Source of the DNA: JBFEYJ01 sp041563315
GTDB taxonomy: Bacteria; Pseudomonadota; Gammaproteobacteria; Thiohalomonadales; Thiohalomonadaceae
Length of the DNA: 16,504 nt
Assembly: GCA_041563315.1 (NCBI GenBank)
Contig: JBFFNE010000067.1
Location: 1 to 16,504, forward strand
Reading direction: 5' to 3'
Below the pieces are notes generated by a model. That model was not told where the DNA came from and made no database searches. It saw only the letters and a list, made by a program, of their open reading frames with translations. Below are positions 1 to 6,737 of this stretch, one piece after another. Numbering within the stretch: the stretch's first letter is position 1; each line of letters starts with the position of its first letter. Made by a program: the position numbers and the translations under genes.

Positions 1-334
1 CCTCCTCCGGCGACACACCCTGACTCCCGCGTAGCGCGCCGGCAATGACCAACTTCGCCTGGGGCTGGGTCACACTCTGGTGAGCGTCCACCATCCGGGT
101 TGGCCAGTGGGCCACCCCCGCATACTCCTTCACCTTGTCAAAGATCAGGTTTGCCATTCCCTCGACACTGTTCACCCGGCCGGGGAAAAACCGGTCATTA
201 GGTAACACCAGCACCGCCTCATCCTGGAACACCTGAGCATCGAATTGCTCCAAAGCCCAGCCATAGCAGTCAAATAACCATTGCACCATTGCATCATCCA
301 GCAACGGTTTGCTTTTAAACAGGGAAAATAACAA
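1..334 (-). CDS. Hypothetical protein, C-terminus beyond window edge
   Basis: An open frame reads on the minus strand from about position 343 to the window edge with no stop, so only the N-terminal part is visible (about 111 residues). After an in-frame TAG the first possible starts are GTG at 343 and TTG at 334. I chose TTG because GAAGG (complement of 343-347) lies 8 nt before it, whereas the same motif overlaps the GTG. The protein begins MLFSLFKSKPLLDD and contains WLFDCYGWAL, VLPNDRFFPGR and HWPTRM. It has no signal peptide and no catalytic motif I recognise. The pattern looks like a conserved uncharacterised gammaproteobacterial protein, but I cannot name the family. It lies 125 nt downstream of the next minus-strand gene, so cotranscription is possible. 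Confidence 0.6.
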   Translation of the reverse strand, partial: MLFSLFKSKPLLDDAMVQWLFDCYGWALEQFDAQVFQDEAVLVLPNDRFFPGRVNSVEGMANLIFDKVKEYAGVAHWPTRMVDAHQSVTQPQAKLVIAGALRGSQGVSPEE

Positions 335-458
335 ACGGCTCACCTTCTACATCAAACGGGATGCGGCATTATAAGGTGATTTACCCAAGCCGGGCATTGC
401 TTCACCCGGAATTACTGAGTTTCAACATGGCCGGCCACGCTTTACCCGGCAACCGCGG

Positions 459-1625
459 TTAATCCTTAGCCCAATGATCGGTTGCGATCCCTTCCCCAAG
501 ATCAGCCACGACTAATCGCCGGCGCACTTCCAGCAGTCTTTCAATGAGTTGCGGTTCGCTCTTTTCGTAGGCCTCCGCATCGGCTGTGCGGTTGACCACC
601 ACACCCAGCATTTCAGTGATGGCGTTGCCAATGGAGTTCTGGCTGATGGTAACGATGAGCTTACCCGCATCATTGCGATAGATGAGCTGTTTGAACGCCG
701 GCTGCCAGCGAATGGCGTTAGCATAAGCGGGATCGGTGATGCAGCGATCACGGACCATCTTCGCGGTCTTGAGAAAATCGTTATTGAACAGCAGTACGCT
801 CTCCACCTGTTCAGGGAAATGCAGATCCGGGAGCATCGGTGCATTGCGGGTAGAAACCTGACTAAAGAAGGTGCGGTAGAAGTCGAGAAAGCCCTTCAGC
901 ACCAGATCGTATTCATGCCAAAAACGGATATCCTCCAGTGTCGACGCCCCACCGGGGATCTCCCAGCTGGGCAAGCCGTGGGGATAGCCGGTCAACGCCA
1001 GCCTGGCCGAGTCGTCACTGATTGGCCGCAACACCTCCAGGTGCAGGGCCTTGCAGATGAACTCGCGATAGACATCGTGCATATACTTTTCGAACAGGGA
1101 GTGCTGACCGCCATCGGTGAGGTTGGGGTTTTTTACATCGGCCGGTTTCGCCTCGCGTAACTGCTCCAGCGGAAAGACGATGAAGTGGTTGTGCAGCATG
1201 CGGATGCTCGGCACCCCGGGTGAGGTCAGAGGCCAGGTGGCATCGAGACTCGCCTCACCGGCCAACACCAGATACTCGGCTGGGTCAGGAAAGGTCTCCA
1301 GCATATAGTCAATGGTGATCTGGTTCATTCGGTTCCACACGTGGCGCACATCATCCGGTACCTGGGTGCGGCGCACCGGACGACCAAGCGGATTCAGGAT
1401 AGTCTTCGAGGTGTTGTAGATTATGGAGGTATCGAAGGTATTGGAGTGACCCAGCGCCTTACGGTAGAGCAGCAGGTTTTCCGGGTTCATCAACAGACCG
1501 TTATTATTCACCAAGTCGTTGAGATTTTCCGTGCTATTGAAAAATTCGTTGGGCTTCATTCCCTCTGGCACATCCAGCGGAATGGGCCGAAATGGGGTGA
1601 CGATTTCGCGCGGACCGGACTCCAT
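459..1625 (-). CDS. Conserved-looking hypothetical protein, 388 aa
   Basis: A full-length 388-residue frame starts at ATG 1625 behind a good GGGGAG ribosome site and ends at TAA 459-461. I do not recognise the family. It is soluble, with no signal peptide or membrane helix. It is rich in aromatic residues and has a compact histidine stretch IRMLHNHFIVFP (H145, N146, H147) that could bind a metal or recall a nucleotidyl-transferase core. A second histidine-bearing stretch is LTGYPHGLPSWEIPGG (about 211-226). The C-terminal 60 residues are charged and probably helical. The neighbour downstream is the partial orphan; upstream and divergent, 170 bp away, is the glyoxalase-fold gene. The opposite strand carries a 203-codon open frame that I regard as a shadow, because this strand has the ribosome site and the more protein-like composition. 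Confidence 0.75.
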   Translation of the reverse strand: MESGPREIVTPFRPIPLDVPEGMKPNEFFNSTENLNDLVNNNGLLMNPENLLLYRKALGHSNTFDTSIIYNTSKTILNPLGRPVRRTQVPDDVRHVWNRMNQITIDYMLETFPDPAEYLVLAGEASLDATWPLTSPGVPSIRMLHNHFIVFPLEQLREAKPADVKNPNLTDGGQHSLFEKYMHDVYREFICKALHLEVLRPISDDSARLALTGYPHGLPSWEIPGGASTLEDIRFWHEYDLVLKGFLDFYRTFFSQVSTRNAPMLPDLHFPEQVESVLLFNNDFLKTAKMVRDRCITDPAYANAIRWQPAFKQLIYRNDAGKLIVTISQNSIGNAITEMLGVVVNRTADAEAYEKSEPQLIERLLEVRRRLVVADLGEGIATDHWAKD

Positions 1626-1794
1626 GTTGCTCCCCTTGCCTTATGATATCAGTCGATGAAATTCTGTACAGATACACCTGGCACTCACGAAATGCACACA
1701 AAACCTCTTAATAACGCCATAGAGACAGCAAACACACGGACTCTCGGTGGCCACTACACTTCCTAACAACTTCACCAGCACAAGGAGTCCGGTC

Positions 1795-2235
1795 ATGCCA
1801 GAGCTTGGCCACGTCGTCCTCTATGTCAGGGACCTGGAAAAAAGCGCTGCTTTCTATCGTGAGGTAGTGGGACTACGCTGTGTCGGCCACATCTTCGACA
1901 ACCGCGGAGCGGTGTTCAGTGGTGGACGCACCCATCATGAGTTGCTGCTGCTTCAGGTGAACGATGCACCGGGGCCACTGCAGGGCAAGCGCATCGGTCT
2001 CTACCATGTTGGCTGGAAGGTGGGTAATACGCTGGATGATCTCCGTGCCGCCCGTCAACGGGCCGAAGTCTTCGGCGCGGCAATCGAAGGCATGGCCGAC
2101 CACACCGTCAGCCAGAGTCTTTATCTACACGATCCGGACGGAAACGAGCTGGAACTCTATGTGGATAACCCGAAATATGACTGGAAAGCGTGCGACGACT
2201 GGCTGGAAGCGCCCATCATGGGGCTGGAGCTGTAA
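1795..2235 (+). CDS. Glyoxalase/dioxygenase (VOC) superfamily protein
   Basis: The 146-aa product has the two beta-alpha-beta-beta-beta modules of the vicinal oxygen chelate superfamily. Module one opens with GHVVLYVRDLEKSAAFYREV (residues 5-24). Module two opens at about 68 with GLYHVGWKV and closes with YLHDPDGNELELYVD. Likely metal ligands are H6, H71 and E120, the triad of extradiol dioxygenases and glyoxalases. The single-copy, two-module size resembles catechol 2,3-dioxygenase-like or CatE-like proteins more than the shorter glyoxalase I, but the substrate cannot be deduced. An in-frame GTG at 1747 would add 16 residues. ATG 1795 is preferred because AGGAG lies 7 nt before it and the fold begins at once. 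It stands alone, divergent from the 388-aa gene and followed by a repeat-bearing spacer. Confidence 0.85.
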   Translation: MPELGHVVLYVRDLEKSAAFYREVVGLRCVGHIFDNRGAVFSGGRTHHELLLLQVNDAPGPLQGKRIGLYHVGWKVGNTLDDLRAARQRAEVFGAAIEGMADHTVSQSLYLHDPDGNELELYVDNPKYDWKACDDWLEAPIMGLEL

Positions 2236-2377
2236 GGCACAGGGGGTCCACTCCGCCAGGCAAATCGCCGAACGGAGTCACCCCATCGTTCTTCGCTAAC
2301 CCACTATTGCCCTTGCCGGGCGATCTGCCCAAATCGTCACTGCCCGCCTCACCTGAAAAGGCTCTTGCTGCAAAGAC

Positions 2378-2480
2378 GCCAGGTAGCCAGGGAGCCAGGG
2401 AGCCAGGGAGCTTGGAGCATGGCGCTTTCGGCAAGCTGCACCAGTGCTTAGGTTCGGGGCACCGGATGGGGCAACCTGGC
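2378..2480 (+). repeat. GCCAGGTA element, copy 1 (four tandem units)
   Basis: The 287-bp spacer between the VOC gene and the cytochrome gene holds a 103-bp element. It starts with GCCAGGT and ends with the exact inverse ACCTGGC (2474-2480). Directly inside the left end are four 8-bp units (GCCAGGTA, then GCCAGGGA three times). Next comes a 23-bp core at 2413-2435 (TGGAGCATGGCGCTTTCGGC followed by AAGC) containing a small GCTT/AAGC hairpin, then a G-rich stretch. Related copies occur at 9391-9480 and, inverted, at 13262-13358. The rest of the spacer (2236-2377 and 2485-2522) shows no gene. Confidence 0.8.
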
Positions 2481-2522
2481 CTACTCGGCATCCACATAGG
2501 GGGCGAGTAGTTACCCCCAACT

Positions 2523-3029
2523 CTATTTCACCTGATCAACCATATAGGAGACCGCCGCCTTTACGTCCTCGTCACTCAGGCCCAGATTCCCGCCCTTCGG
2601 AGGCATCACGCCGGTATTGCCCTGAAAGCCGTTGATGGCGTTGTTGACGAGGGTATCCATCTCCTTAGAAATACGCGACTCCCAGGCAGCCTTGTCACCG
2701 AGCATGGGCGCACCGGCGATCCCCTGAGCATGACAGGCAAAACAGGTTGCATCATATACCTGCTTTCCCCGGCCACCTTCCGCCGGTACTGCCGCGGCGA
2801 CCATGTTCTCGGCCTCTAACACCGCCTCTCCTGCGGCTGTAGCCGCCTCATCTACAGCATCGGCCATATCCCCTGCGGCGTCAACGGCCTCATCGGCAGC
2901 GGAGGTTGCCTCTTCCGCGCTCTCCTGCACGGCACCTTTTTCCGCCTGCCCCATTTGCGGTTCTTCATCTTTGCCGCAGCCGCTGAGAAAAAATGCCAAT
3001 ACCGCTGCGATCAATAGCATTCTGTTCAT
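2523..3029 (-). CDS. Lipid-anchored cytochrome c5-like protein
   Basis: The 168-aa product has a lipoprotein signal peptide with lipobox LSGC (residues 15-18, lipidation at C18). An unusually alanine- and glutamate-rich linker follows at about 33-80, and then a class I cytochrome c domain. The haem-binding motif is CFACH (96-100) and the likely axial methionine is M142 in GVMPPKGG. The C-terminal LSDEDVKAAVSYMVDQ helix is typical of the cytochrome c5/c551 group. It should carry electrons on the periplasmic face, tethered to a membrane by lipid. Two upstream in-frame starts (from 3080) are rejected: ATG 3029 has AAGGAG 7 nt before it and puts the signal peptide at the terminus. It lies 56 nt after the DUF3025 gene on the same strand. 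The redox partner is unknown. Confidence 0.9.
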   Translation of the reverse strand: MNRMLLIAAVLAFFLSGCGKDEEPQMGQAEKGAVQESAEEATSAADEAVDAAGDMADAVDEAATAAGEAVLEAENMVAAAVPAEGGRGKQVYDATCFACHAQGIAGAPMLGDKAAWESRISKEMDTLVNNAINGFQGNTGVMPPKGGNLGLSDEDVKAAVSYMVDQVK

Positions 3030-3085
3030 TACCCTACTCCTTCTCATTTTTCTGCCCGTGAGAATCAGTAGCATAGTCAATCTCT

Positions 3086-3967
3086 TTAGATCTTGCCGTC
3101 AGCGGATTCACTGGCTACGCGGCGGCGTCCCGGACGGAAGTAGTCGGTATTGTCGTAATAGTCCGCAACCGCGTTGGCAGGATCCCAGCCGGGCATGCCG
3201 AGAATCGGGAAAGGCTGCAGATCCTTCGGGTTGCGGTATAACTCCCCCTGCTCCAGAACCTGTGCCAGCCGGCTGTCTATCCAGGCCAAACGTTCGTCGC
3301 GATTGAGCATAAAATACTCCTCATCAGCGTCGAACAGGATGGCATTGGCCGTCATCCCCAAATAAGGCGCGAGAGCCTTTTCATACATTGCATGGCCAAA
3401 GGTCACGCAATCGAGCGCTGCCGACAGCTCGGCACGACGCCGCCAGAACAGCTCCTTCCAGCGAAACTCGCGAATGAGCTGTAGCAGTGAGGGATCGCTG
3501 GAGACGATCACCGCCCCCCCCTCATCGAACAGCGACAGGGTGTTTTCGATCGGTGTCCGCCGCCCCGGCGCCACTCCCGATGCGAGTCGTTCCCGGGCGC
3601 TGGGAATATGGATGGCATTAATCACCGCCTTGCTGCGGGGAAAAATGAACCAGGTGAGTAACTGAAAGAAATCATGCCAGTTTCTGGTGCGGGTCTGGAC
3701 TTCGCCGCTGAGATAAATGCGCGGAGCGTAGTGTTGCTCGAAATGGCCCGGCCGGCCCTCCTGCGGCACGATCCGCAGCACCGCACCATGGTGCGTACGG
3801 ATCGGCGCGTGCCCATCGAGCAGTCGCTGGTAATCTTCAAGTCCGGGCCATGCTGAAAATCCGGAAAACTGCTTTGCCAGGTGCCTAATGGGGTCGAATA
3901 GCAACGAACCTTCATAGAATCCCGGTGACCAAGGCACCAGAGCATCGATACGGGTATTGGTTTTCAT
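3086..3967 (-). CDS. DUF3025 domain-containing protein
   Basis: The 293-aa product matches my knowledge of the DUF3025 family of proteobacterial proteins of unknown function. Hallmarks are NWHDFFQLLTWFIFPRSKA (about residues 96-114), LSLFDEGGAVIVSSD, FGHAMYEKALAPY and a late LGMPGWDPAN. The conserved His, Asp and Glu residues suggest an enzyme, but no activity is established. No signal peptide is visible. A start at 4027 is possible in frame, but it would overlap the upstream gene by 53 nt. ATG 3967, 7 nt after the upstream TAA, is the natural choice although its ribosome site is weak, which suggests translational coupling. The upstream partner is a 141-aa orphan and the downstream neighbour is the cytochrome c lipoprotein. 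Confidence 0.85.
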   Translation of the reverse strand: MKTNTRIDALVPWSPGFYEGSLLFDPIRHLAKQFSGFSAWPGLEDYQRLLDGHAPIRTHHGAVLRIVPQEGRPGHFEQHYAPRIYLSGEVQTRTRNWHDFFQLLTWFIFPRSKAVINAIHIPSARERLASGVAPGRRTPIENTLSLFDEGGAVIVSSDPSLLQLIREFRWKELFWRRRAELSAALDCVTFGHAMYEKALAPYLGMTANAILFDADEEYFMLNRDERLAWIDSRLAQVLEQGELYRNPKDLQPFPILGMPGWDPANAVADYYDNTDYFRPGRRRVASESADGKI

Positions 3968-3974
3968 GACACGC

Positions 3975-4400
3975 TTATTCAGGGTTGCCCCGCGCACGCC
4001 GACGCTGACCCATCTGGTAGGCCTCACTCAAAGCCCGCGCCAGCTCCGGTTGTTGCGCCAGATCCTCCACCCCCATGCAGCGTTGTGCAATCTCCGCAAG
4101 GTCGGACAGCGCCTTCTCCTCATGCCACTTATCCACAAAGCCCTGCTGATCCAGCTCACCATTGTGGATAAAGTCACCGATAAAGCCCTCCACCTCACTA
4201 TAGTGGATCTCCTCTACCTGCATCACTTCGTACTCGTAAGAGTAGAGATCGATTCCGTTTTCCCGTGCAATCAAGCTATAGAACGAGGATAGGACACCCG
4301 AGGATTCCATCATCCTGTCCAGGTCGATGCGTACCGAGGGAGTGTATTTCTCGCCCTTGTAGTAAAACTCAACACCGGCAACAAGGCTGTTTTTCATCAT
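3975..4400 (-). CDS. Hypothetical acidic protein, 141 aa
   Basis: This is a 141-residue soluble protein that I do not recognise. The N-terminal half looks like a beta-strand domain (GVEFYYKGEKYTPSVRIDLD, then YSYEYEVMQVEEIHYSEVEG). The C-terminal half is helical and ends in a basic RRRARGNPE tail. Tandem ATGs at 4400 and 4397 are both possible starts; GGTGA about 10 nt upstream gives modest support. Only 7 nt separate its TAA from the DUF3025 start, so the two are almost certainly one transcript and may act together. It has no metal or nucleotide motif. Confidence 0.75.
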   Translation of the reverse strand: MMKNSLVAGVEFYYKGEKYTPSVRIDLDRMMESSGVLSSFYSLIARENGIDLYSYEYEVMQVEEIHYSEVEGFIGDFIHNGELDQQGFVDKWHEEKALSDLAEIAQRCMGVEDLAQQPELARALSEAYQMGQRRRARGNPE

Positions 4401-4502
4401 CTTCAGTTCACCACTGACTCACGGCGCGCGCGAAACGGCGCCCTTGCGTTGGGTACTTTAGTCAGAACCGGACCCGGCGTAAATGGTTAATCAAGCGATG
4501 TC

Positions 4503-4530
4503 TTGACCTTATGAGCTCGTGAGTTAACAG
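4503..4530 (+). promoter_or_regulatory. Possible sigma70-type promoter in divergent spacer
   Basis: TTGACC (4503-4508) and TAACAG (4525-4530) are separated by 16 nt. They could drive a transcript with a roughly 140-nt leader to the HAD-fold gene. The 277-bp spacer 4401-4677 otherwise shows only a GC-rich patch (4594-4609) able to form a small hairpin and no gene. This is a weak, sequence-only guess. Confidence 0.25.
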
Positions 4531-4640
4531 GGTTTGTCGGGGCTGACGTGCCGAGCGCGACAGGGTATCTCAGGAATCGCGAACGGGACGGTTGCTCCCC
4601 GCGGGGGATGGCATGACTGCAGGCGTTTTTTCCAACCGTT

Positions 4641-4677
4641 TTGCCATCGTCAGCACAAACTGTTGCACAATACCCCT
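4641..4677 (+). promoter_or_regulatory. Possible promoter placing the transcript start at the ATG
   Basis: TTGCCA (4641-4646) and CACAAT (4666-4671) lie 19 nt apart, and position 4678, seven bases after the -10-like hexamer, is the A of the chosen ATG. There is no Shine-Dalgarno sequence before the ATG. A leaderless mRNA would explain both facts. The 19-nt spacing and imperfect hexamers keep confidence low. Confidence 0.3.
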
Positions 4678-5646
4678 ATGGCTGAAGCACAAGAAATCGT
4701 TATCTGCGGACTCGACGGGGTTCTCGCCCTGCTCGAGCACCGCCTGCACCACCTGTACAACGAGGAAGGGGTCAAGCATTGGGACCGTTTCCTTGAGGCC
4801 AGCAGCGATGACATGCCCAACCTGCCCCTCATCGACCGTCTCAACCAGGCCCGTGAGGCCGGCATGCCGGTGGTAATCCTCACCGGACGCAGTGCTGCCG
4901 CCCGTGAGCGGACCGAGCAATGGCTACGCCACTGGAACATCGGCTACGACACACTGTGGATGCGCCCGCTGCGGGATTACTCCCGCGCCGGCGAATTCAA
5001 GGGAGCGATCCTCGACCAGCACTTTGCCAGCGTCACGATCCGCCGCATCTACGAGTCGGAGACCCACCTCGACGTGGCCCGACTCTGTGCCGAACGCCAC
5101 ATTCCCTGCACCCTGGTCGGCCACAACCAGGGCAACGGCGAGAGCCGCGAGCAGCTCGACCTCAAGGTGGTGAATCACAGCTGCGGCCACACCATGCTTT
5201 ACCCCTTCTACGGTGACGATGAGTTCACCTGGGCAGAGCGTGCACACCAGCTCGCGCAAGGCTCCTGCCGCCTTTGCGCAGCCGCCGAGCGCAATGAGGA
5301 GCGGCGCAAAAAGGCCGTGCAGGCGCGCTATCACGCCCGCGAACGCGGCCTGCCCCCGCTGGAGGGTTCAGACCGTCAGGTAGAATGGGCCGAGACCGTG
5401 CGCCTCAATGCCTTCGGCGCCATCGACAAGGTACTCAAATGGATCGCTGAGGTCAGCGAGGAGGCTGAGCGCGAAGACCCGGACCACTGGCACACCGTTA
5501 AGCAAGGCATAAGCAAATCCATCACCTTCCTGGAAGAACAGGTCGAGGCCAAGTGGTGGATCGACCACCGCCACGGCATCATGAACAACCTCGATGGCGG
5601 ACGCGCCCTGCTCTCCTCGATTGCCCAGGAGATGGGGTTTTTCTGA
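4678..5646 (+). CDS. HAD-fold (PNKP-like) protein lacking nucleophile, with Zn motif
   Basis: The 322-aa product appears to have three parts. Residues 6-160 resemble the HAD phosphatase domain of polynucleotide kinase-phosphatase: IVICGLDGVLA (7-17), VVILTGR (65-71, T69), ERTEQWLRHWNIGYDTLWMRP (77-97), K108 and IYESETH. Motif I should be DxDG, but position 11 is Gly (codon GGA), so the phospho-accepting Asp is absent while D13 remains. Residues 167-200 hold HSCGH and CRLC, a likely zinc site. Residues 224-242 hold LPPLEGSDRQVEWAETVR, a motif I associate with the ends of uncharacterised mobile-element and Gram-positive proteins; a charged helical tail follows. An open frame extends upstream to 4534, but ATG 4678 starts right at the domain. 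There is no Shine-Dalgarno. It is probably not a working phosphatase; a nucleic-acid-binding role is inference. Confidence 0.8.
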   Translation: MAEAQEIVICGLDGVLALLEHRLHHLYNEEGVKHWDRFLEASSDDMPNLPLIDRLNQAREAGMPVVILTGRSAAARERTEQWLRHWNIGYDTLWMRPLRDYSRAGEFKGAILDQHFASVTIRRIYESETHLDVARLCAERHIPCTLVGHNQGNGESREQLDLKVVNHSCGHTMLYPFYGDDEFTWAERAHQLAQGSCRLCAAAERNEERRKKAVQARYHARERGLPPLEGSDRQVEWAETVRLNAFGAIDKVLKWIAEVSEEAEREDPDHWHTVKQGISKSITFLEEQVEAKWWIDHRHGIMNNLDGGRALLSSIAQEMGFF

Positions 5647-5710
5647 CAATGAGCAAAGTTACAGGATGTTTGTGCTAATTAGCTGAATTCCGAACAATTT
5701 TCCGACTTTT

Positions 5711-5720
5711 TTGCTATACT
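5711..5720 (+). promoter_or_regulatory. Extended -10 promoter element
   Basis: TTGCTATACT contains TGC followed by TATACT (5715-5720), an extended -10 element in an AT-rich stretch quite unlike its surroundings. No good -35 lies at 17 nt, which is acceptable for an extended -10. Transcription would start near 5727, giving a leader of about 97 nt before the 84-aa gene. Confidence 0.5.
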
Positions 5721-5732
5721 TATCATCCGATT

Positions 5733-5765
5733 GCTCAATAATGTGCAATAAACAGACACTGTTTA
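5733..5765 (+). promoter_or_regulatory. Nested palindromes in leader of the 84-aa gene
   Basis: Two inverted repeats overlap the expected early transcript. One is ATTGC (5731-5735) with GCAAT (5745-5749). The other is a perfect 17-bp palindrome, TAAACAG-ACA-CTGTTTA (5749-5765). A related ACAG...CTGT pair occurs at 5786-5799. They could be operators just downstream of the start site, or RNA hairpins that gate the gene. No known regulator can be assigned. Confidence 0.45.
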
Positions 5766-5823
5766 TGGTTTTTTTATACGACCACAGGACAGTCTGTTTT
5801 CACACACCACAGGGAGTGTCACC

Positions 5824-6078
5824 ATGACTTCAGCCCAACTCAATACCCTCAGGGGCCACTATCAGGTGGTCAGCGTCGAGAAAAGCGATCCCCCGGAAGG
5901 GATGGATGGCAAAAACTGGCACAGCTACGTCATCGAGCGAGGGAACTCGGTGGTCACTGGCAAAAAACCCGGCTCACTCAAGACAGTCACGGCCCATGCC
6001 AATCAGGTTGCCGAAGACCTCAATGCCCGCACCGGTGTCAATTCCGGATCGCTCTACGCGGCACGTCGCAAGAAATAG
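5824..6078 (+). CDS. Small basic hypothetical protein, 84 aa
   Basis: The start is secure: GGGAG lies 7 nt before ATG 5824. The 84-aa product is soluble and basic, without a signal peptide or membrane segment. It has a likely beta hairpin (HYQVVSVEKSD, then WHSYVIERGNSVVTGKK), a short helix (TVTAHANQVAEDLNAR) and a positively charged end, AARRKK. I do not recognise a family. The basic tail, compact size and dedicated leader with an extended -10 and palindromes would suit a small nucleic-acid-binding or regulatory protein, but that is inference. It is convergent with the phosphoesterase gene, whose stop lies only 14 nt away. Confidence 0.8.
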   Translation: MTSAQLNTLRGHYQVVSVEKSDPPEGMDGKNWHSYVIERGNSVVTGKKPGSLKTVTAHANQVAEDLNARTGVNSGSLYAARRKK

Positions 6079-6092
6079 CGCAGGCTTGTAAC

Positions 6093-6734
6093 TCACCTGC
6101 ATCGGACCACGCTATCAATCGGACTGGCCCCCCAGTTCCAGGTGGGAACCGGTTCGCACCCACTCAAGCCAAACCACTGCAGCTCGCGCTCCGGCAGAGA
6201 GAGCACAGCACAACTGTGGTTGAACAGCGTGCTGCCGGGGTTGATCACCAGGGTATCGCCTAGCTGTTCGGCGTAGATTTGATGTGTGTGGCCCACCAGC
6301 AGCACATCATAGCCAAAGCCCGTCAACTGCTCGCTCCACTCTGCAACCTGCGCGGAAATCAGCTTCCCCTCCTCATCCAGCAAGCGTATGCCGCCCATGG
6401 TCGCGAGCGGAGGACTGGCATGCACCTGATAGAGGAACATGCCCTCCAGGGCAAAGCTACGCGCCAACGGCAACGTGCGCAGGTAGCGCCACACCTCATC
6501 ACTCCCCGCATCATCCGCGTGCGTCAGATACCACTGGTCATGATTGCCGAGGACACCACGGCAACCACTCTCGCGCAACAAGGCAGCGGTGTCGGCCAGC
6601 TCATCGCCATAACCGGCAATATCCCCGCTACAGAGGATGCACTCAACCCTCTCTCGGTCGAAGATCGCCAAAGCCTCCTTCACCGGAGCTGACTTCGCGT
6701 GCACATCACTGAGGAGACCGATCCTGATCGACAC
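6093..6734 (-). CDS. Metallophosphoesterase (YfcE/MJ0936-like)
   Basis: The 213-aa product has the complete set of calcineurin-type dimetal motifs: D10-x-H12 (LLSDVHAK), GD38, GNHD (N64, H65), H105 in VHASPP, and GHTH (H149, H151), followed by NPGS. It should be a cytoplasmic phosphodiesterase or phosphatase; the substrate is unknown. It is somewhat longer than YfcE-type proteins, with a C-terminal extension rich in Trp (WFGL...PTWNWG). The start is GTG 6734, three nt after the TGA of the upstream gene. This start places the first strand at the N-terminus, and translation is probably coupled to the flavodoxin-like gene before it. Confidence 0.9.
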   Translation of the reverse strand: MSIRIGLLSDVHAKSAPVKEALAIFDRERVECILCSGDIAGYGDELADTAALLRESGCRGVLGNHDQWYLTHADDAGSDEVWRYLRTLPLARSFALEGMFLYQVHASPPLATMGGIRLLDEEGKLISAQVAEWSEQLTGFGYDVLLVGHTHQIYAEQLGDTLVINPGSTLFNHSCAVLSLPERELQWFGLSGCEPVPTWNWGASPIDSVVRCR

Positions 6735-6737
6735 AGC

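Noticed and set aside
549..1160. Plus-strand 203-codon open frame
   Set aside because: It is antisense to the 388-aa gene, lacks a ribosome site and has no recognisable protein pattern. GC-rich codon bias leaves the opposite strand open.
2190..2510. Open frames on both strands across the spacer after the VOC gene
   Set aside because: They overlap the VOC gene end or translate the GCCAGGTA tandem repeat; low-complexity products.
4534..4677. Upstream extension of the HAD-fold gene
   Set aside because: The added 48 residues are Arg/Cys-rich, start from TTG with no proper ribosome site, and the HAD domain begins just after ATG 4678.
5746..5765. LexA (SOS) box
   Set aside because: The AAACAGACACTGTTT palindrome has a CTGT arm but not the CTGT-N8-ACAG order required for a LexA site; the order is reversed.
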